Positions 1-9,510 of a DNA stretch of 64,000 bases are shown piece by piece. The notes under the pieces were generated by a model. That model was not told the origin of the DNA and did no database searches. It was given only the letters and a program-made list of their open reading frames with translations. Positions within the stretch are counted from its first letter, which is position 1; every line of letters begins with the position of its first letter. The translations under genes and the position numbers were made by a program. The DNA comes from Tenacibaculum pacificus (GTDB lineage: Bacteria; Bacteroidota; Bacteroidia; Flavobacteriales; Flavobacteriaceae), in assembly GCF_027941775.1 (NCBI RefSeq), contig NZ_CP115917.1:1100501-1164500 (forward strand). Reading direction: 5' to 3'.

Positions 1-1021
1 GCTGACATTGATGAGTATGTGGTAAAAGAAATTATATCATATAAAGATGAAGAGACAGGAAGTGAAATTATTTTAATGCCTTCTGATGAATATCAAATAA
101 CTACCATGGTAGATTTTGGTACTCAAGTTCTAGGTACTCAAAATGCTACTTTAAATACCATTTCTGATTTTAAAGAAGAAATTTCGGAAGCAAGAACTTT
201 TAGTTTCTTACATGAAATTGAAATGTTATTAGATAACGATTTAATTAAAGGTGGAGATTTAAATAATGCTATTGTATATGTTGATAAAGAATTATCAGAA
301 AGTACTACGGAAAAATTAAAGAAAGCTTTTAATAAAACTGATATAAAAATACAATCTAATGGGATTTTAGATAATCTAGAATTACATTGGGCTAATGAAG
401 CTGCTCGTCATAAATTATTAGATGTAATTGGTGATTTAGCATTAGTTGGTACTCGTATAAGAGGTAAAATTATAGCTAATAAACCAGGGCATTCAATTAA
501 TACAGCTTTTGCTAAGAAATTAGCAAAAATGATAAAGTTAGAGAAGCGTAATTATGTTCCTCAGTATGACTTGAATAAGAAGCCATTAATGGATATTCAT
601 CAAATAATGGACATCTTACCTCATAGACCACCATTTTTATTGATAGATCGTATTTTAGAGCTATCGGATACGCATGTTGTAGGTATGAAAAATGTTACAA
701 TGAATGAACCTTTTTTTACAGGTCATTTTCCAGGAGCACCCGTAATGCCAGGAGTTTTACAAGTAGAAGCAATGGCACAATGTGGTGGTGTTTTAGTATT
801 AAACACCGTACCAGATCCTGAAAATTATTTAACTTATTTCAATGAAAATGGATAATGTTAAATTTAAACAAAAAGTGCTTCCAGGAGATACTTTAACTTT
901 TAAATGTGAATTAATAACTCCTATCAGAAGAGGTATTTGTCATATGAAAGCTTTTGGATATGCAAATAACAAAGTGGTTGTAGAGGCCGAATTAATGGCT
1001 CAAATAGCCAAAAAACAGTAA
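1..1021 (+). CDS. lpxC/fabZ: LpxC-FabZ fusion (3' part, one frameshift)
   Basis: Bifunctional UDP-3-O-acyl-N-acetylglucosamine deacetylase and (3R)-hydroxyacyl-ACP dehydratase, acting in lipid A and fatty acid synthesis in the cytoplasm; this fusion is normal in Bacteroidetes. The gene enters from the left, open from base 1. The first roughly 190 residues match the C-terminal half of LpxC ([22 protein letters not shown] carries its conserved His/Asp residues). FabZ follows with [11 protein letters not shown] and the [18 protein letters not shown] helix. Frame 1 stops at 853-855, inside FabZ. The missing FabZ end ([15 protein letters not shown] to AQIAKKQ) continues in the frame of 842 and stops at 1019-1021, so one base too many lies near 841-842. 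lpxA follows 4 bases later. Both activities are essential, so a sequence error is more likely than a dead gene. Confidence 0.93.
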
Positions 1022-1024
1022 AAT

Positions 1025-1810
1025 ATGAATCAACCACTAGCATACGTACATCCGCAAGCAAAAATTGCTAGAAATGTAGTAATAGAACCATTTACAACTA
1101 TACATTCAAATGTAGAAATTGGTTCAGGAACTTGGATAGGTTCTAATGTTACTATTATGGAAGGTGCACGTATAGGTAAAAATTGTAGAATTTTTCCAGG
1201 TTCAGTAATTTCAGCAATTCCTCAAGATTTAAAATTTAACGATGAAGAAACAACTGTTGTTATTGGAGATAATGTTACCATAAGAGAATGTGTTACCATA
1301 AACAGAGGTACTTCTGATAGAATGAAAACTGTTATTGGAGACAATTGTTTAATAATGGCATACTGTCACGTTGCTCATGACTGTTTAGTTGGAAAAAATT
1401 GTATTTTTTCTAATAATACTACTTTAGCAGGGCATGTTACTGTGGGTGATAATGTTGTATTAGCAGGTATGGTTGCTGTACATCAATTTGTATCAGTAGG
1501 TAATCATGCATTTGTAACAGGTGGTTCTTTAGTTCGTAAAGATGTGCCTCCTTATGTAAAAGCAGCACGTGAACCTTTATCATATGTAGGTATAAACTCT
1601 GTAGGTTTACGAAGAAGAGGATATACTATTGATAAAATAAGAGAAATTCAAGATATATTTAGAATTTTATTCCAACAAAACTATAATAATACTCAAGCAA
1701 TAGATATTATTGAAGCCGAAATGGAAGCAACATCAGAACGAGATGAAATTATTCAGTTCATAAAAAACTCTAATAGAGGAATTATGAAAGGATATTTTAA
1801 ATCAAATTAA
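1025..1810 (+). CDS. lpxA: UDP-N-acetylglucosamine O-acyltransferase LpxA
   Basis: First enzyme of lipid A synthesis, transferring a 3-hydroxyacyl chain from ACP to UDP-GlcNAc in the cytoplasm. The 261-residue protein has the usual family length. Residues 1-190 are a left-handed beta helix of hexapeptide repeats (for example IGSGTWIGSNVTIMEGARIG). The catalytic histidine of the AHDC motif is at residue 118, and the C-terminal part is helical (YTIDKIREIQDIFRILF). It begins 4 bases after the true end of lpxC-fabZ, so both are very likely co-transcribed; the pair is conserved across the phylum. Nothing unusual is seen. Confidence 0.97.
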   Translation: MNQPLAYVHPQAKIARNVVIEPFTTIHSNVEIGSGTWIGSNVTIMEGARIGKNCRIFPGSVISAIPQDLKFNDEETTVVIGDNVTIRECVTINRGTSDRMKTVIGDNCLIMAYCHVAHDCLVGKNCIFSNNTTLAGHVTVGDNVVLAGMVAVHQFVSVGNHAFVTGGSLVRKDVPPYVKAAREPLSYVGINSVGLRRRGYTIDKIREIQDIFRILFQQNYNNTQAIDIIEAEMEATSERDEIIQFIKNSNRGIMKGYFKSN

Positions 1811-1874
1811 TAAATAACTATTTTAAACTGTTTATATTAAGTTATAAAAAGTATTAAAAATTAAATTTAAATAA

Positions 1875-2441
1875 ATGGCAACTACATCAGATATTAAAAA
1901 TGGATTATGCATGAAATATAACAACGATATATATAAAGTTGTTGAATTTTTACATGTAAAACCAGGAAAAGGACCAGCATTTGTAAGAACAAAATTAAAA
2001 AGTGTAACTAATGGTAAAGTAGTTGATAATACTTTTCCTTCAGGAAGAAAAATTGACGATGTTAGAGTAGAAACTCATAAGTTTCAATACCTATATAAAG
2101 AAGGAGAAACTTTTCATTTTATGAATCAAGAAGATTATTCTCAAATTACTTTAGAAAAAAGTGCTTTAGATGCACCTGAATTAATGAAGGAAGGAGAGGT
2201 AGTTACAATCATTATCAATTCTGAAGATGATATGCCTTTATCTGTAGACACGCCAGCAAGTGTAATTTTAGAAGTTACGCATACTGAACCAGGTATAAAA
2301 GGAAATACAGCTACAAACGCAACAAAACCAGCAACTGTTGAATCTGGAGCAATTGTAAATGTGCCATTATTTATCAATGAAGGTGATAAAATTAAGGTAG
2401 AAACTACCAAAGGAACGTATCAAGAACGTGTTAAAGAATAA
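1875..2441 (+). CDS. efp: Translation elongation factor P
   Basis: EF-P, 188 residues, the standard three-barrel length. It relieves ribosomes stalled on polyproline stretches by entering the E site. The exposed loop of domain I reads KPGKGPAF, with lysine 32 at the tip where a post-translational modification is expected in many bacteria; the window does not show which modification enzyme is used. The C-terminal OB domains end with GDKIKVETTKGTYQERVKE. It lies 64 bases after lpxA and is followed by a strong hairpin that may limit read-through into the lpxD-like gene. Confidence 0.97.
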   Translation: MATTSDIKNGLCMKYNNDIYKVVEFLHVKPGKGPAFVRTKLKSVTNGKVVDNTFPSGRKIDDVRVETHKFQYLYKEGETFHFMNQEDYSQITLEKSALDAPELMKEGEVVTIIINSEDDMPLSVDTPASVILEVTHTEPGIKGNTATNATKPATVESGAIVNVPLFINEGDKIKVETTKGTYQERVKE

Positions 2442-2445
2442 ATAT

Positions 2446-2473
2446 ATTCCCGCTTTGGCGGGAATTTCTTTTT
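2446..2473 (+). terminator. Rho-independent terminator after efp
   Basis: An 8-bp stem (attcccgc / gcgggaat) with a tttg loop is followed by ttctttttat. It ends only 4 bases before the lpxD-like start, so it either attenuates or separates the two genes. Confidence 0.75.
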
Positions 2474-2476
2474 ATA

Positions 2477-3403
2477 ATGAAATTTAAAAATACACAAACC
2501 TTAGTACAAATAGCTACCTTATTAGAGGTAGAATTTGTTGGTGATGAAAATTTTCCTGTAAAAGGAATTAATGAAATTCATGTAGTCGAAGATGGAGATA
2601 TTGTTTTTGTTGACCATCCTAAATATTATGATAAAGCATTAAATTCTAAGGCAACAACAGTTTTAATCAATAAAAAAGTTGATTGTCCTGAAGGAAAAAC
2701 ATTATTGATTTCTGATGATCCATTTAGAGACTTTAATAAAGTCACTAAACATTTTAATCCATTTATAGCATCTAAAGAAAGTATTTCTGAAAGTGCTATT
2801 ATAGGAGAAGGAACTGTTATTCAACCAAATGTTTTTATTGGTGATGATGTTCTTATCGGTAAAAATTGCTTGATTCATCCTAATGTTACTATTTATAGTA
2901 ATACTATTATTGGTAATAATGTTACAATTCATGCAAATACTGTTTTAGGAGCTGATGCTTTTTATTATAAAAATAGAGTTGAAGGCTTTGATAAGTTATT
3001 ATCAGGAGGAAAAGTTGTTTTAGAAGATAATGTCGATTTAGGAGCTTCTTGTACCATAGATAAAGGTGTTACAGGAAATACGACTATTGGAGCAGGAACA
3101 AAAATAGACAATCAAGTACATGTTGGGCATGATACTGTTATTGGTAAAAAATGTTTAATCGCATCTCAAACAGGTATTGCAGGTTGTGTTATTATTGAAG
3201 ATGAGGTAACTATTTGGGGGCAAGTAGGTACAAACAGCGGAATTACAATAGGTAAAGGTGCTATAATACTTGGTCAAACAGGTGTTACGAAATCAGTAGA
3301 AGGCGGTAAATCGTATTTTGGAACACCTGTTTCAGAATCGAGAAGTAAGCTAAAAGAATTAGCAGAAATAAAACGCTTTTTAAAAGAACAAAAAAAGAAA
3401 TAA
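2477..3403 (+). CDS. LpxD-like UDP-3-O-acylglucosamine N-acyltransferase
   Basis: A 308-residue left-handed beta-helix acyltransferase of the LpxD family. Residues 1-95 form an LpxD-like N-terminal uridine-binding domain (VKGINEIHVVEDGDIVFVDHPKYYDKAL). From about residue 100 it has many hexapeptide repeats, including the conserved GADAFYYK and HVGHDTVIG motifs; the His of the latter matches the catalytic His region of LpxD. It is somewhat shorter than canonical LpxD (about 340). In flavobacteria a main lpxD usually sits just upstream of lpxC-fabZ, so this is probably a second paralogue whose acyl or sugar substrate may differ. The family call is firm; the exact substrate is inference. Confidence 0.88.
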   Translation: MKFKNTQTLVQIATLLEVEFVGDENFPVKGINEIHVVEDGDIVFVDHPKYYDKALNSKATTVLINKKVDCPEGKTLLISDDPFRDFNKVTKHFNPFIASKESISESAIIGEGTVIQPNVFIGDDVLIGKNCLIHPNVTIYSNTIIGNNVTIHANTVLGADAFYYKNRVEGFDKLLSGGKVVLEDNVDLGASCTIDKGVTGNTTIGAGTKIDNQVHVGHDTVIGKKCLIASQTGIAGCVIIEDEVTIWGQVGTNSGITIGKGAIILGQTGVTKSVEGGKSYFGTPVSESRSKLKELAEIKRFLKEQKKK

Positions 3404-3430
3404 AAGTTTCACAAATCAATTACAAAAAAC

Positions 3431-3438
3431 TATTTTTG
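3431..3438 (+). promoter_or_regulatory. Bacteroidetes -7 promoter element for sucD
   Basis: tatttttg matches the TAnnTTTG -7 consensus and lies 27 bases before the sucD start. Confidence 0.6.
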
Positions 3439-3465
3439 TAAAGCTTAATAAATAAAAATATACCA

Positions 3466-4353
3466 ATGAGTGTTTTAGTAAATAAAGATTCAAAAATTAT
3501 AGTTCAAGGTTTTACAGGAAGTGAAGGTACTTTTCACGCTGGTCAAATGATCGATTACGGAACAAACGTCGTAGGAGGTGTAACACCAGGTAAAGGAGGA
3601 CAAGAGCACATAGGTAAACCAGTTTTTAATACAGTTGACGAAGCTGTACAAAAAGTAGGAGCAGATACTTCTATTATTTTTGTACCACCAGCATTTGCTG
3701 CTGATGCTATTATGGAATCTGCTGAAGCAGGAATTAAAGTAATCATTTGTATTACTGAAGGAATTCCTACAGCTGATATGGTAAAAGTAAAGTCTTATAT
3801 CGATCAATTAGAAGGATGTACTTTAGTAGGTCCTAACTGTCCAGGAGTAATTACTCCAGATGAGGCTAAAGTTGGTATTATGCCAGGTTTTATCTTCAAA
3901 AAAGGAAAAATTGGAATCGTTTCTAAGTCAGGTACTTTAACTTATGAAGCTGCTGATCAGGTTGTAAAACAAGGATATGGTATAACTACTGCAATAGGTA
4001 TTGGTGGAGATCCAATTATTGGAACGACAACAAAAGAAGCTGTTGAGTTATTAATGAACGATGATGAAACAGAAGCAATCGTTATGATTGGTGAAATCGG
4101 TGGTAACTTAGAAGCTGAAGCTGCTCGTTGGATTAAAGCAGATGGTAACCGTAAGCCAGTTATTGGTTTTATCGCAGGTCAAACTGCACCAGCTGGTAGA
4201 ACAATGGGGCATGCAGGTGCAATTGTAGGTGGTGATGATGATACTGCACAAGCAAAAATGAAAATTTTAGCTGAAAATGGAGTACACGTTGTAGATTCTC
4301 CAGCTAAAATTGGTGAAATGGTTGCAAAAGTATTAAAAAATGTTTTAGCATAG
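3466..4353 (+). CDS. sucD: Succinyl-CoA ligase alpha subunit SucD
   Basis: TCA-cycle enzyme subunit that carries the phosphohistidine in the conversion of succinyl-CoA to succinate with nucleotide triphosphate formation. The 295 residues match the family length. Visible are the CoA-binding Rossmann part (VQGFTGSEGTFHAGQMIDYGT), VGPNCPGVITP, and the active-site GHAGAIVGG loop with histidine 249. The partner sucC is not in the window, as is common in Bacteroidetes, where the subunits are encoded apart. It has its own promoter and a strong terminator, so it is probably monocistronic. Confidence 0.97.
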   Translation: MSVLVNKDSKIIVQGFTGSEGTFHAGQMIDYGTNVVGGVTPGKGGQEHIGKPVFNTVDEAVQKVGADTSIIFVPPAFAADAIMESAEAGIKVIICITEGIPTADMVKVKSYIDQLEGCTLVGPNCPGVITPDEAKVGIMPGFIFKKGKIGIVSKSGTLTYEAADQVVKQGYGITTAIGIGGDPIIGTTTKEAVELLMNDDETEAIVMIGEIGGNLEAEAARWIKADGNRKPVIGFIAGQTAPAGRTMGHAGAIVGGDDDTAQAKMKILAENGVHVVDSPAKIGEMVAKVLKNVLA

Positions 4354-4382
4354 TTTTTTAAAACTAAGTAAACAATATATCT

Positions 4383-4420
4383 AAAAAATCCGTTGAATTT
4401 TAAATTCAACGGATTTTTTT
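4383..4420 (+). terminator. Terminator after sucD
   Basis: Long, nearly perfect hairpin (aatccgttgaattt / aaattcaacggatt) followed by seven T. It is symmetric (A run before, T run after) and may also work for the cobN side. Confidence 0.88.
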
Positions 4421-4484
4421 GTTTTTTAACAGCTTCTTTAATTTTTAAAGAAAGTATTTTTTAAAACAGATAAAGGTTAATAAA

Positions 4485-4570
4485 CGTCATGCTGAGTTTA
4501 TTTTAACATCGCATCAACAGGAGAACGACGTTAAATAAGGCTGAGAACTTGAACTAAATTCAGGTTGACG
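4485..4570. repeat. REP-like palindromic repeat, family A copy 1
   Basis: About 86 bp with outer ends cgtcatgctgag and caggttgacg. It is an imperfect inverted repeat and aligns along its whole length with 31587-31673, which has the cleaner arms (gctgaatttatttcagcatc). It lies between the sucD terminator and the end of cobN. No coding function is seen. Confidence 0.7.
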
Positions 4571-4602
4571 AATTATTGTTTTCTACTATTTTTAAAAACA
4601 AT

Positions 4603-7395
4603 TTACTCTGTTATAGCATCTGATTTTTTATAAATTTCTTTTAATTCTTCTATCGTTTCTTCGGATGGATTTTCCCATAAACCTCTTTGAATTGCTTCCA
4701 ACATACGTTCCGACATATCTTTTAAAGCCCAAGGATTATGTTCTTCGATAAAAGCTTTATTATCATCATCAAACAAATACTTTTCTGTAATTTGCTGATA
4801 CATAAAATCTTCAATTAAGTTAGTTGTAGCATCATAAGCAAATAAATAATCCATAGTAGCAGCCATTTCAAAAGCGCCTTTATATCCGTGTTCTTGCACG
4901 CCTTGCATCCATTTCGGGTTTACAACTCGAGATCGAAATACTTTTAATAATTCTTCTTTTAAAGATTTTACCTTCGGATTATCAGGGCGAGAATGATCAC
5001 CAAAATAAGTTTCAGGTTGTGCTCCTTTTATAGTATTTACAGCAGCCGTCATTCCTCCTTGAAATTGATAATAATCATCAGAATCTAAAATATCATGTTC
5101 TCTATTATCTTGATTTTGCATGACAACTTCAATATTCGCTAATCGTTTTTTAAAGGTTTCATGTGCCGATTTTCCGCTGTTATTTTTCCCATGATATGCG
5201 TAACCACTCCAATTAATATAAGCATTTGCTAAATCATCCGAAGTAGTCCAGTTTTTACCATCAATTAAACCTTGTAAACCTGCACCATAAGCTCCTGGTT
5301 TCGAACCAAAAACTCGATATAAAGCTCTTTCATTGGCTTGTTTTTCATCTAAACCTTCTTGTTTCCATTCTTGTTTTTCTTCATCAAAACGTTTTTTTAT
5401 AGGATTTTGTTCCGCAGTTTCATCCAAAGAAGCTACTTTTTCGATAGCAGCATTAAACAGTGAAATTAAATCAGGAAAAGCATCTCTAAAAAAACCAGAA
5501 ATACGCAACATTACATCAACTCGAGGTCTTTTAAGTTCTAAAGTAGAAAGCACTTTAAAATCTTTAACCCTTCTGTTGCTTCCTTGCCAAACGGGTTTTA
5601 CGCCAATTAAAGCCAAGGCTTGCGCAATATCATCGCCACTAGTTCGTACGGTAGAAGTTCCCCAAACCGATAAACCGATAGAAGTAGGATATTCTCCATT
5701 TTCTTGTAAATAGCGATCAATAATATTTTGCGCACTTTTTTGCCCTATTTGATACGCAGTTTCAGACGGAACAGTTCGCACATCAACAGAATAAAAATTT
5801 CTTCCCGTAGGTAAAATATCGATGCGTCCTCTTGTTGGCGCACCAGAACCTCCCGCAGGAATATATTGTCCGTTTAAGCCTTTTATTAAATGTGTAATTT
5901 CATTACTTGTTTTGTGTAAAACAGGTAATGTATGTTGTTTTATATAGCTTATTATTTGTTGTGTATAATCACCAATATTTTCAATTTCTTTGTTGTTTAA
6001 TAAATTATTGATGATATTTTTAGCTTTATTTTCTAATAATTCGACAGCTTGTCCGAAAGTTCGACAATAAATTCCAAAAATTTCTTTGTCAAAAACATCT
6101 GAATAAACAACATTTATAGGGTTAAAATTAAGTTGTAAATCTTCGGATAAACATTGTGTAATTCCTTTTAAATTTGCTTGTGGTAAACGATGTAAGGCAA
6201 CAATTAAATCAACTAATTTTTCTTGTCTTGGTAATTTTCCTAAAATATGTAAACCACCTCTAATTTGAGATTCTTTTAATTCACATAAATAACCGTCAAT
6301 AACTTCTAATAAAGCATCAATATCTTTTCCATCTTGATTTAAATCTGATTTAAGATGCGTTTCATTTACTAAGTTTTCAATTTTAGTTTTAATCAGCGAA
6401 GCACGTTTTCTATCTACTAAAGCCGATTCATAAAATTCATCAATTAAAAGTTCTAGTTTTAGTAAATCGCCATAATTTTCAGCCCGTGTCATTGGCGGAA
6501 TTAAATGATCTAATATAATGGCTTGATTTCTTCTTTTGGCTTGAGTTCCTTCGCCAGGATCATTAATAATAAAAGGATAAAAATGAGGAATTGCTCCTAA
6601 AATTGCAGCAGGAAAACAAGTTTCTTTACTTAAAGCCACACTTTTACCAGGAAGCCATTCTAAATTTCCATGTTTACCAATATGCACTAAAGCATCAGCA
6701 TTAAAGCTGTGTTGCAACCAAATATAATACGCCAAATAAGCAGGCGGTGGCGGTAAATCAGGAGAATGATAACTGGCTTGTAAATCTAAATTATAACCTC
6801 TACTTGGCTGAATACTAACAAATATATTATCAGAAAGAAACCCAGGAATTAAAAAATAACCGTTTTGATAATTGGGCGATTTTTCAGGATTCCCCCATTG
6901 TTTTTCTACTTTTTCACGAAGTTCTACAGATAATTGATTGTAGTATTTATAAAAAATAGTGGCATCTAACTTAATTGTTTGTCGTTCGTTTAAGCTGTTT
7001 ATTGTTTCTAAATCGTTGGTTACAGAATTTGTTAATTTATCTATAAGTTGATTTGTTGTTGTTGGAAAATCATCCGATAAGCTGTAATTTTCTTCGGATA
7101 ATTTTGCTAATATTTGCAAGGTACTTTGTGGCGTATCTAAACCAACACCATTTGCTAAACGACTATTTTTATTCGGATAATTAGGTAAAACTAAGGCGAT
7201 TTTTTTATCAGAATTATTTTTTTTTTGAAGATTAATCCAATTTTTAGCCATTTTAGCAACAAATTCGCAACCTTCAATATTTGGAATATAAGAAACAACT
7301 TCCGAATCGGTTAAAGCATCTTTTTCAATGGATTCTTTAAATGAAATAACTTTTGATATAATTTTTCCATCAACTTCTGGCAAGGCAATATTCAT
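4603..7395 (-). CDS. cobN: Cobaltochelatase CobN, C-terminal three quarters (frameshifted gene)
   Basis: Large subunit of the ATP-dependent cobalt chelatase that inserts cobalt into the corrin ring. This frame starts with MNIALPEVDGKI, a segment internal to CobN, and runs to the normal C-terminus (LWENPSEETIEELKEIY). Conserved CobN/BchH signatures are HIGKHGNLEWLPGKSV, INDPGEGTQAKRRNQA, PAGGSGAPTRGR and FGSKPGAYGAGLQGLID. The homologous frame continues upstream to about 7443 (WLEGNFGLPPTDIA), where it meets the 7431-8348 frame. One missing base in a short A run (minus strand) explains the split, and a joined protein of about 1248 residues fits the family. The AAA+/VWA partner is the chlI-chlD fusion at 11576-13219. 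It is the last gene of the cobalamin operon. Confidence 0.93.
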   Translation of the reverse strand: MNIALPEVDGKIISKVISFKESIEKDALTDSEVVSYIPNIEGCEFVAKMAKNWINLQKKNNSDKKIALVLPNYPNKNSRLANGVGLDTPQSTLQILAKLSEENYSLSDDFPTTTNQLIDKLTNSVTNDLETINSLNERQTIKLDATIFYKYYNQLSVELREKVEKQWGNPEKSPNYQNGYFLIPGFLSDNIFVSIQPSRGYNLDLQASYHSPDLPPPPAYLAYYIWLQHSFNADALVHIGKHGNLEWLPGKSVALSKETCFPAAILGAIPHFYPFIINDPGEGTQAKRRNQAIILDHLIPPMTRAENYGDLLKLELLIDEFYESALVDRKRASLIKTKIENLVNETHLKSDLNQDGKDIDALLEVIDGYLCELKESQIRGGLHILGKLPRQEKLVDLIVALHRLPQANLKGITQCLSEDLQLNFNPINVVYSDVFDKEIFGIYCRTFGQAVELLENKAKNIINNLLNNKEIENIGDYTQQIISYIKQHTLPVLHKTSNEITHLIKGLNGQYIPAGGSGAPTRGRIDILPTGRNFYSVDVRTVPSETAYQIGQKSAQNIIDRYLQENGEYPTSIGLSVWGTSTVRTSGDDIAQALALIGVKPVWQGSNRRVKDFKVLSTLELKRPRVDVMLRISGFFRDAFPDLISLFNAAIEKVASLDETAEQNPIKKRFDEEKQEWKQEGLDEKQANERALYRVFGSKPGAYGAGLQGLIDGKNWTTSDDLANAYINWSGYAYHGKNNSGKSAHETFKKRLANIEVVMQNQDNREHDILDSDDYYQFQGGMTAAVNTIKGAQPETYFGDHSRPDNPKVKSLKEELLKVFRSRVVNPKWMQGVQEHGYKGAFEMAATMDYLFAYDATTNLIEDFMYQQITEKYLFDDDNKAFIEEHNPWALKDMSERMLEAIQRGLWENPSEETIEELKEIYKKSDAITE

Positions 7396-7430
7396 AGCAA
7401 TATCAGTAGGAGGTAAGCCAAAATTGCCTT

Positions 7431-8348
7431 CTAACCAGCTTTCTTTGTTGCAACTCCCATGATTGCTTGAATAACAGGAATGTTAAAAACATCAAACAAA
7501 CTTTGTGTAGTATCATGAAATCCTTGCACACTAAAACCAGTTGTATTTATAATAACTTGCGGTTTTTCTATGTGATGTGATTTAAGTAAATCAAAAATTT
7601 GTTGTTGAATATCTTGCTCTCGATATCCTGCAGCCATTAAAGCGATAGCTGAAATTCCTTCAGCTTCTAAGGTATCAATAATACTATGTATAGGTGCTAA
7701 ATTATTGGATAAATAATAACTTCGATAACCAAAAATGATGGCTTGTTTTTGAGTGCTTTTTGGTTTTAAAGAAATGTAAATTCCTTCTTTAGGATGATAT
7801 AAAAATAAATCAGGAATCGTTTTGATAGCATTCGGAATTACTTTTGTATCGGTAATTCGATTGCTAATTAATTGCAATGCCGATTGACAATTTTCAATAC
7901 CACCAGATTGAATGTATTTCCAAATAATGTCAACATCTTTTAAAGGAATATTAGACGATTGCATCAACTCTAAATCGGGTTTGTTATCACCAGGTAAAAA
8001 CAGTAACTGAATATTATTTTCTTCACAACATTCAGTTACAGCTTCACATAGATAATTGTAATATGCTTTTCCTCCTAAAAGTTTAAGTACCACAATTTTT
8101 GCGGTAGCAATTACTTCATCAACATAGGTATCAATAGTTAATTCTTGCTTAAAATAACTAAGGTTGGCAAACCTGAAAGAAGGCGTTTTTTCTACAGAAT
8201 TATGTATTAATTTGTAGGCGTTATTCATCATAAATAAATCAGAATCTGCGGAAGATAAAAAAACAATATCCCCTGGAGATTGGTCGATGTAAAACACTCC
8301 TTCATCATTAGGATTCCAGCCTCCTGGTATGGTAGATATTAAATGCAC
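7431..8348 (-). CDS. cobN: Cobaltochelatase CobN, N-terminal part (frameshifted gene)
   Basis: The first 305 residues of CobN, starting MHLISTIPGGWNPNDEGVFYIDQSPGDIVFLSSADSD, which is the usual CobN N-terminus. It proceeds to NIPVIQAIMGVATKKAG and then stops early at 7431. In the next frame the expected continuation (WLEGNFGLPPTDIAMNIALPEVDG) begins immediately, so the gene is interrupted by one base in the segment around 7440-7447. The start lies 55 bases downstream of cobW in the operon direction. It is unlikely to be a separate gene, because it lacks the catalytic half. Confidence 0.9.
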   Translation of the reverse strand: MHLISTIPGGWNPNDEGVFYIDQSPGDIVFLSSADSDLFMMNNAYKLIHNSVEKTPSFRFANLSYFKQELTIDTYVDEVIATAKIVVLKLLGGKAYYNYLCEAVTECCEENNIQLLFLPGDNKPDLELMQSSNIPLKDVDIIWKYIQSGGIENCQSALQLISNRITDTKVIPNAIKTIPDLFLYHPKEGIYISLKPKSTQKQAIIFGYRSYYLSNNLAPIHSIIDTLEAEGISAIALMAAGYREQDIQQQIFDLLKSHHIEKPQVIINTTGFSVQGFHDTTQSLFDVFNIPVIQAIMGVATKKAG

Positions 8349-8403
8349 GCTTTATAATTGTTTATGAAACCTAATTGATATAGAATAGAAAATTAATTAT
8401 TTG

Positions 8404-9468
8404 TTAATGAGCGTGAGAGTGGTCGTGACTATGTGAATGTGTAATCACTTCGTTATTTTTAGTAAGTTCAATATTTTTACCAATAACGACTAAACTTGTT
8501 TTTCTTTCTTCGTTTTCACCCCAAGGCCTTTCAAAATAATAATCGAAACGAGAACCAACACCTTGTAAAACCATACGCATTGGTTTGTTCGGAATATTTA
8601 CAAATCCTTTGATTCTATAAATTTCGTGGTCTTCAACAAGTTTTTTCAAGTCTTTAACTAATGCTTTAATATCAGAAGTTTCAGAATATTCTAACAAAAC
8701 AGTTTTAATATCATCATTATGGTGATGGTGATTTCCAGATTTATGGTGTTCTTCGTGAATTGAATGACGATTATCAACATCATCTTCTGCAGAAGCTTCA
8801 ATTCCTAATAATAATGTATTATCTAATTCACCACTTTCAACAGGAATTATTTTGATGTTAGGTCTTGCTTTGGCTGATATTAATTTTTCAATTTCTTCAA
8901 ATTTTTGGTCATCAACCAAATCTCTTTTACTAACTAAAACCAAATCGGCACAAGCTAATTGATCTAAAAATAATTCTTCAATAGGTGTTTCATGATCTAA
9001 AGAATCATCCGCTAAACGTTGTGCTTGTACACGTTCTCTATCGCAAATTTCACCTGTTGCAATTCCTACAGCATCAACTACAGTAATAACTGCATCAATA
9101 GTAATATGAGGTTTTAAATCTGGCCAGTTTACCGCTTTTACTAAAGGTTTCGGCATTGATAAACCTGATGTTTCAACAACAATATGATCAATTTCTTCTT
9201 TACGCTCTAGTAATTGTAACATCGATGGTAAAAATTCTTCTTGAACCGTACAGCAAATACATCCGTTTGGTAATTGCACTAAATTACAGCCTTCATCGCC
9301 ACATTCAGAAGAGGCAATTAATTGACCATCAACATCAACTTCACCAAATTCATTAACCAAAACAGCGATGCGTTTTCCATTGGCATTTTTTAACATATTA
9401 TGTACTAAGGTCGTTTTTCCTACGCCTAAAAATCCTGTTACTATGGTAATTGGTATCTTCTTATTCAT
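8404..9468 (-). CDS. cobW: CobW-type GTPase metallochaperone
   Basis: Member of the COG0523 P-loop GTPase family, 354 residues. Residues 11-20 are the Walker A loop TGFLGVGKTT, and the metal-binding GCICC motif is at 69-73. SKRDL serves as the guanine-specificity motif (normally NKxD). There is an internal His-rich loop (HEEHHKSGNHHHHND) and a His-rich C-terminus (THSHSHDHSHAH); both suggest divalent metal handling. Its position between ATR and cobN in a cobalamin operon supports cobalt delivery to the CobN chelatase; this role is inferred from context and from known CobW family members. Confidence 0.93.
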   Translation of the reverse strand: MNKKIPITIVTGFLGVGKTTLVHNMLKNANGKRIAVLVNEFGEVDVDGQLIASSECGDEGCNLVQLPNGCICCTVQEEFLPSMLQLLERKEEIDHIVVETSGLSMPKPLVKAVNWPDLKPHITIDAVITVVDAVGIATGEICDRERVQAQRLADDSLDHETPIEELFLDQLACADLVLVSKRDLVDDQKFEEIEKLISAKARPNIKIIPVESGELDNTLLLGIEASAEDDVDNRHSIHEEHHKSGNHHHHNDDIKTVLLEYSETSDIKALVKDLKKLVEDHEIYRIKGFVNIPNKPMRMVLQGVGSRFDYYFERPWGENEERKTSLVVIGKNIELTKNNEVITHSHSHDHSHAH

Positions 9469-9510
9469 TTTTTAAGTTTTGTTTGATGAGTTTTTTATTA
9501 GGTTGTATTT

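Noticed and set aside
5333-5713. 126-residue plus-strand ORF opposite cobN
   Set aside because: Antisense shadow of the conserved CobN sequence; Ser/Lys/Thr-rich composition typical of reversed coding frames. The same applies to other antisense frames such as 3490-3807, 36375-36746 and 52132-52440.
7395-7443. Two separate cobN-like genes
   Set aside because: The C-terminal frame extends without a stop to the exact point where the N-terminal frame fails, and the joined protein has normal CobN length and continuity; one missing base explains it.
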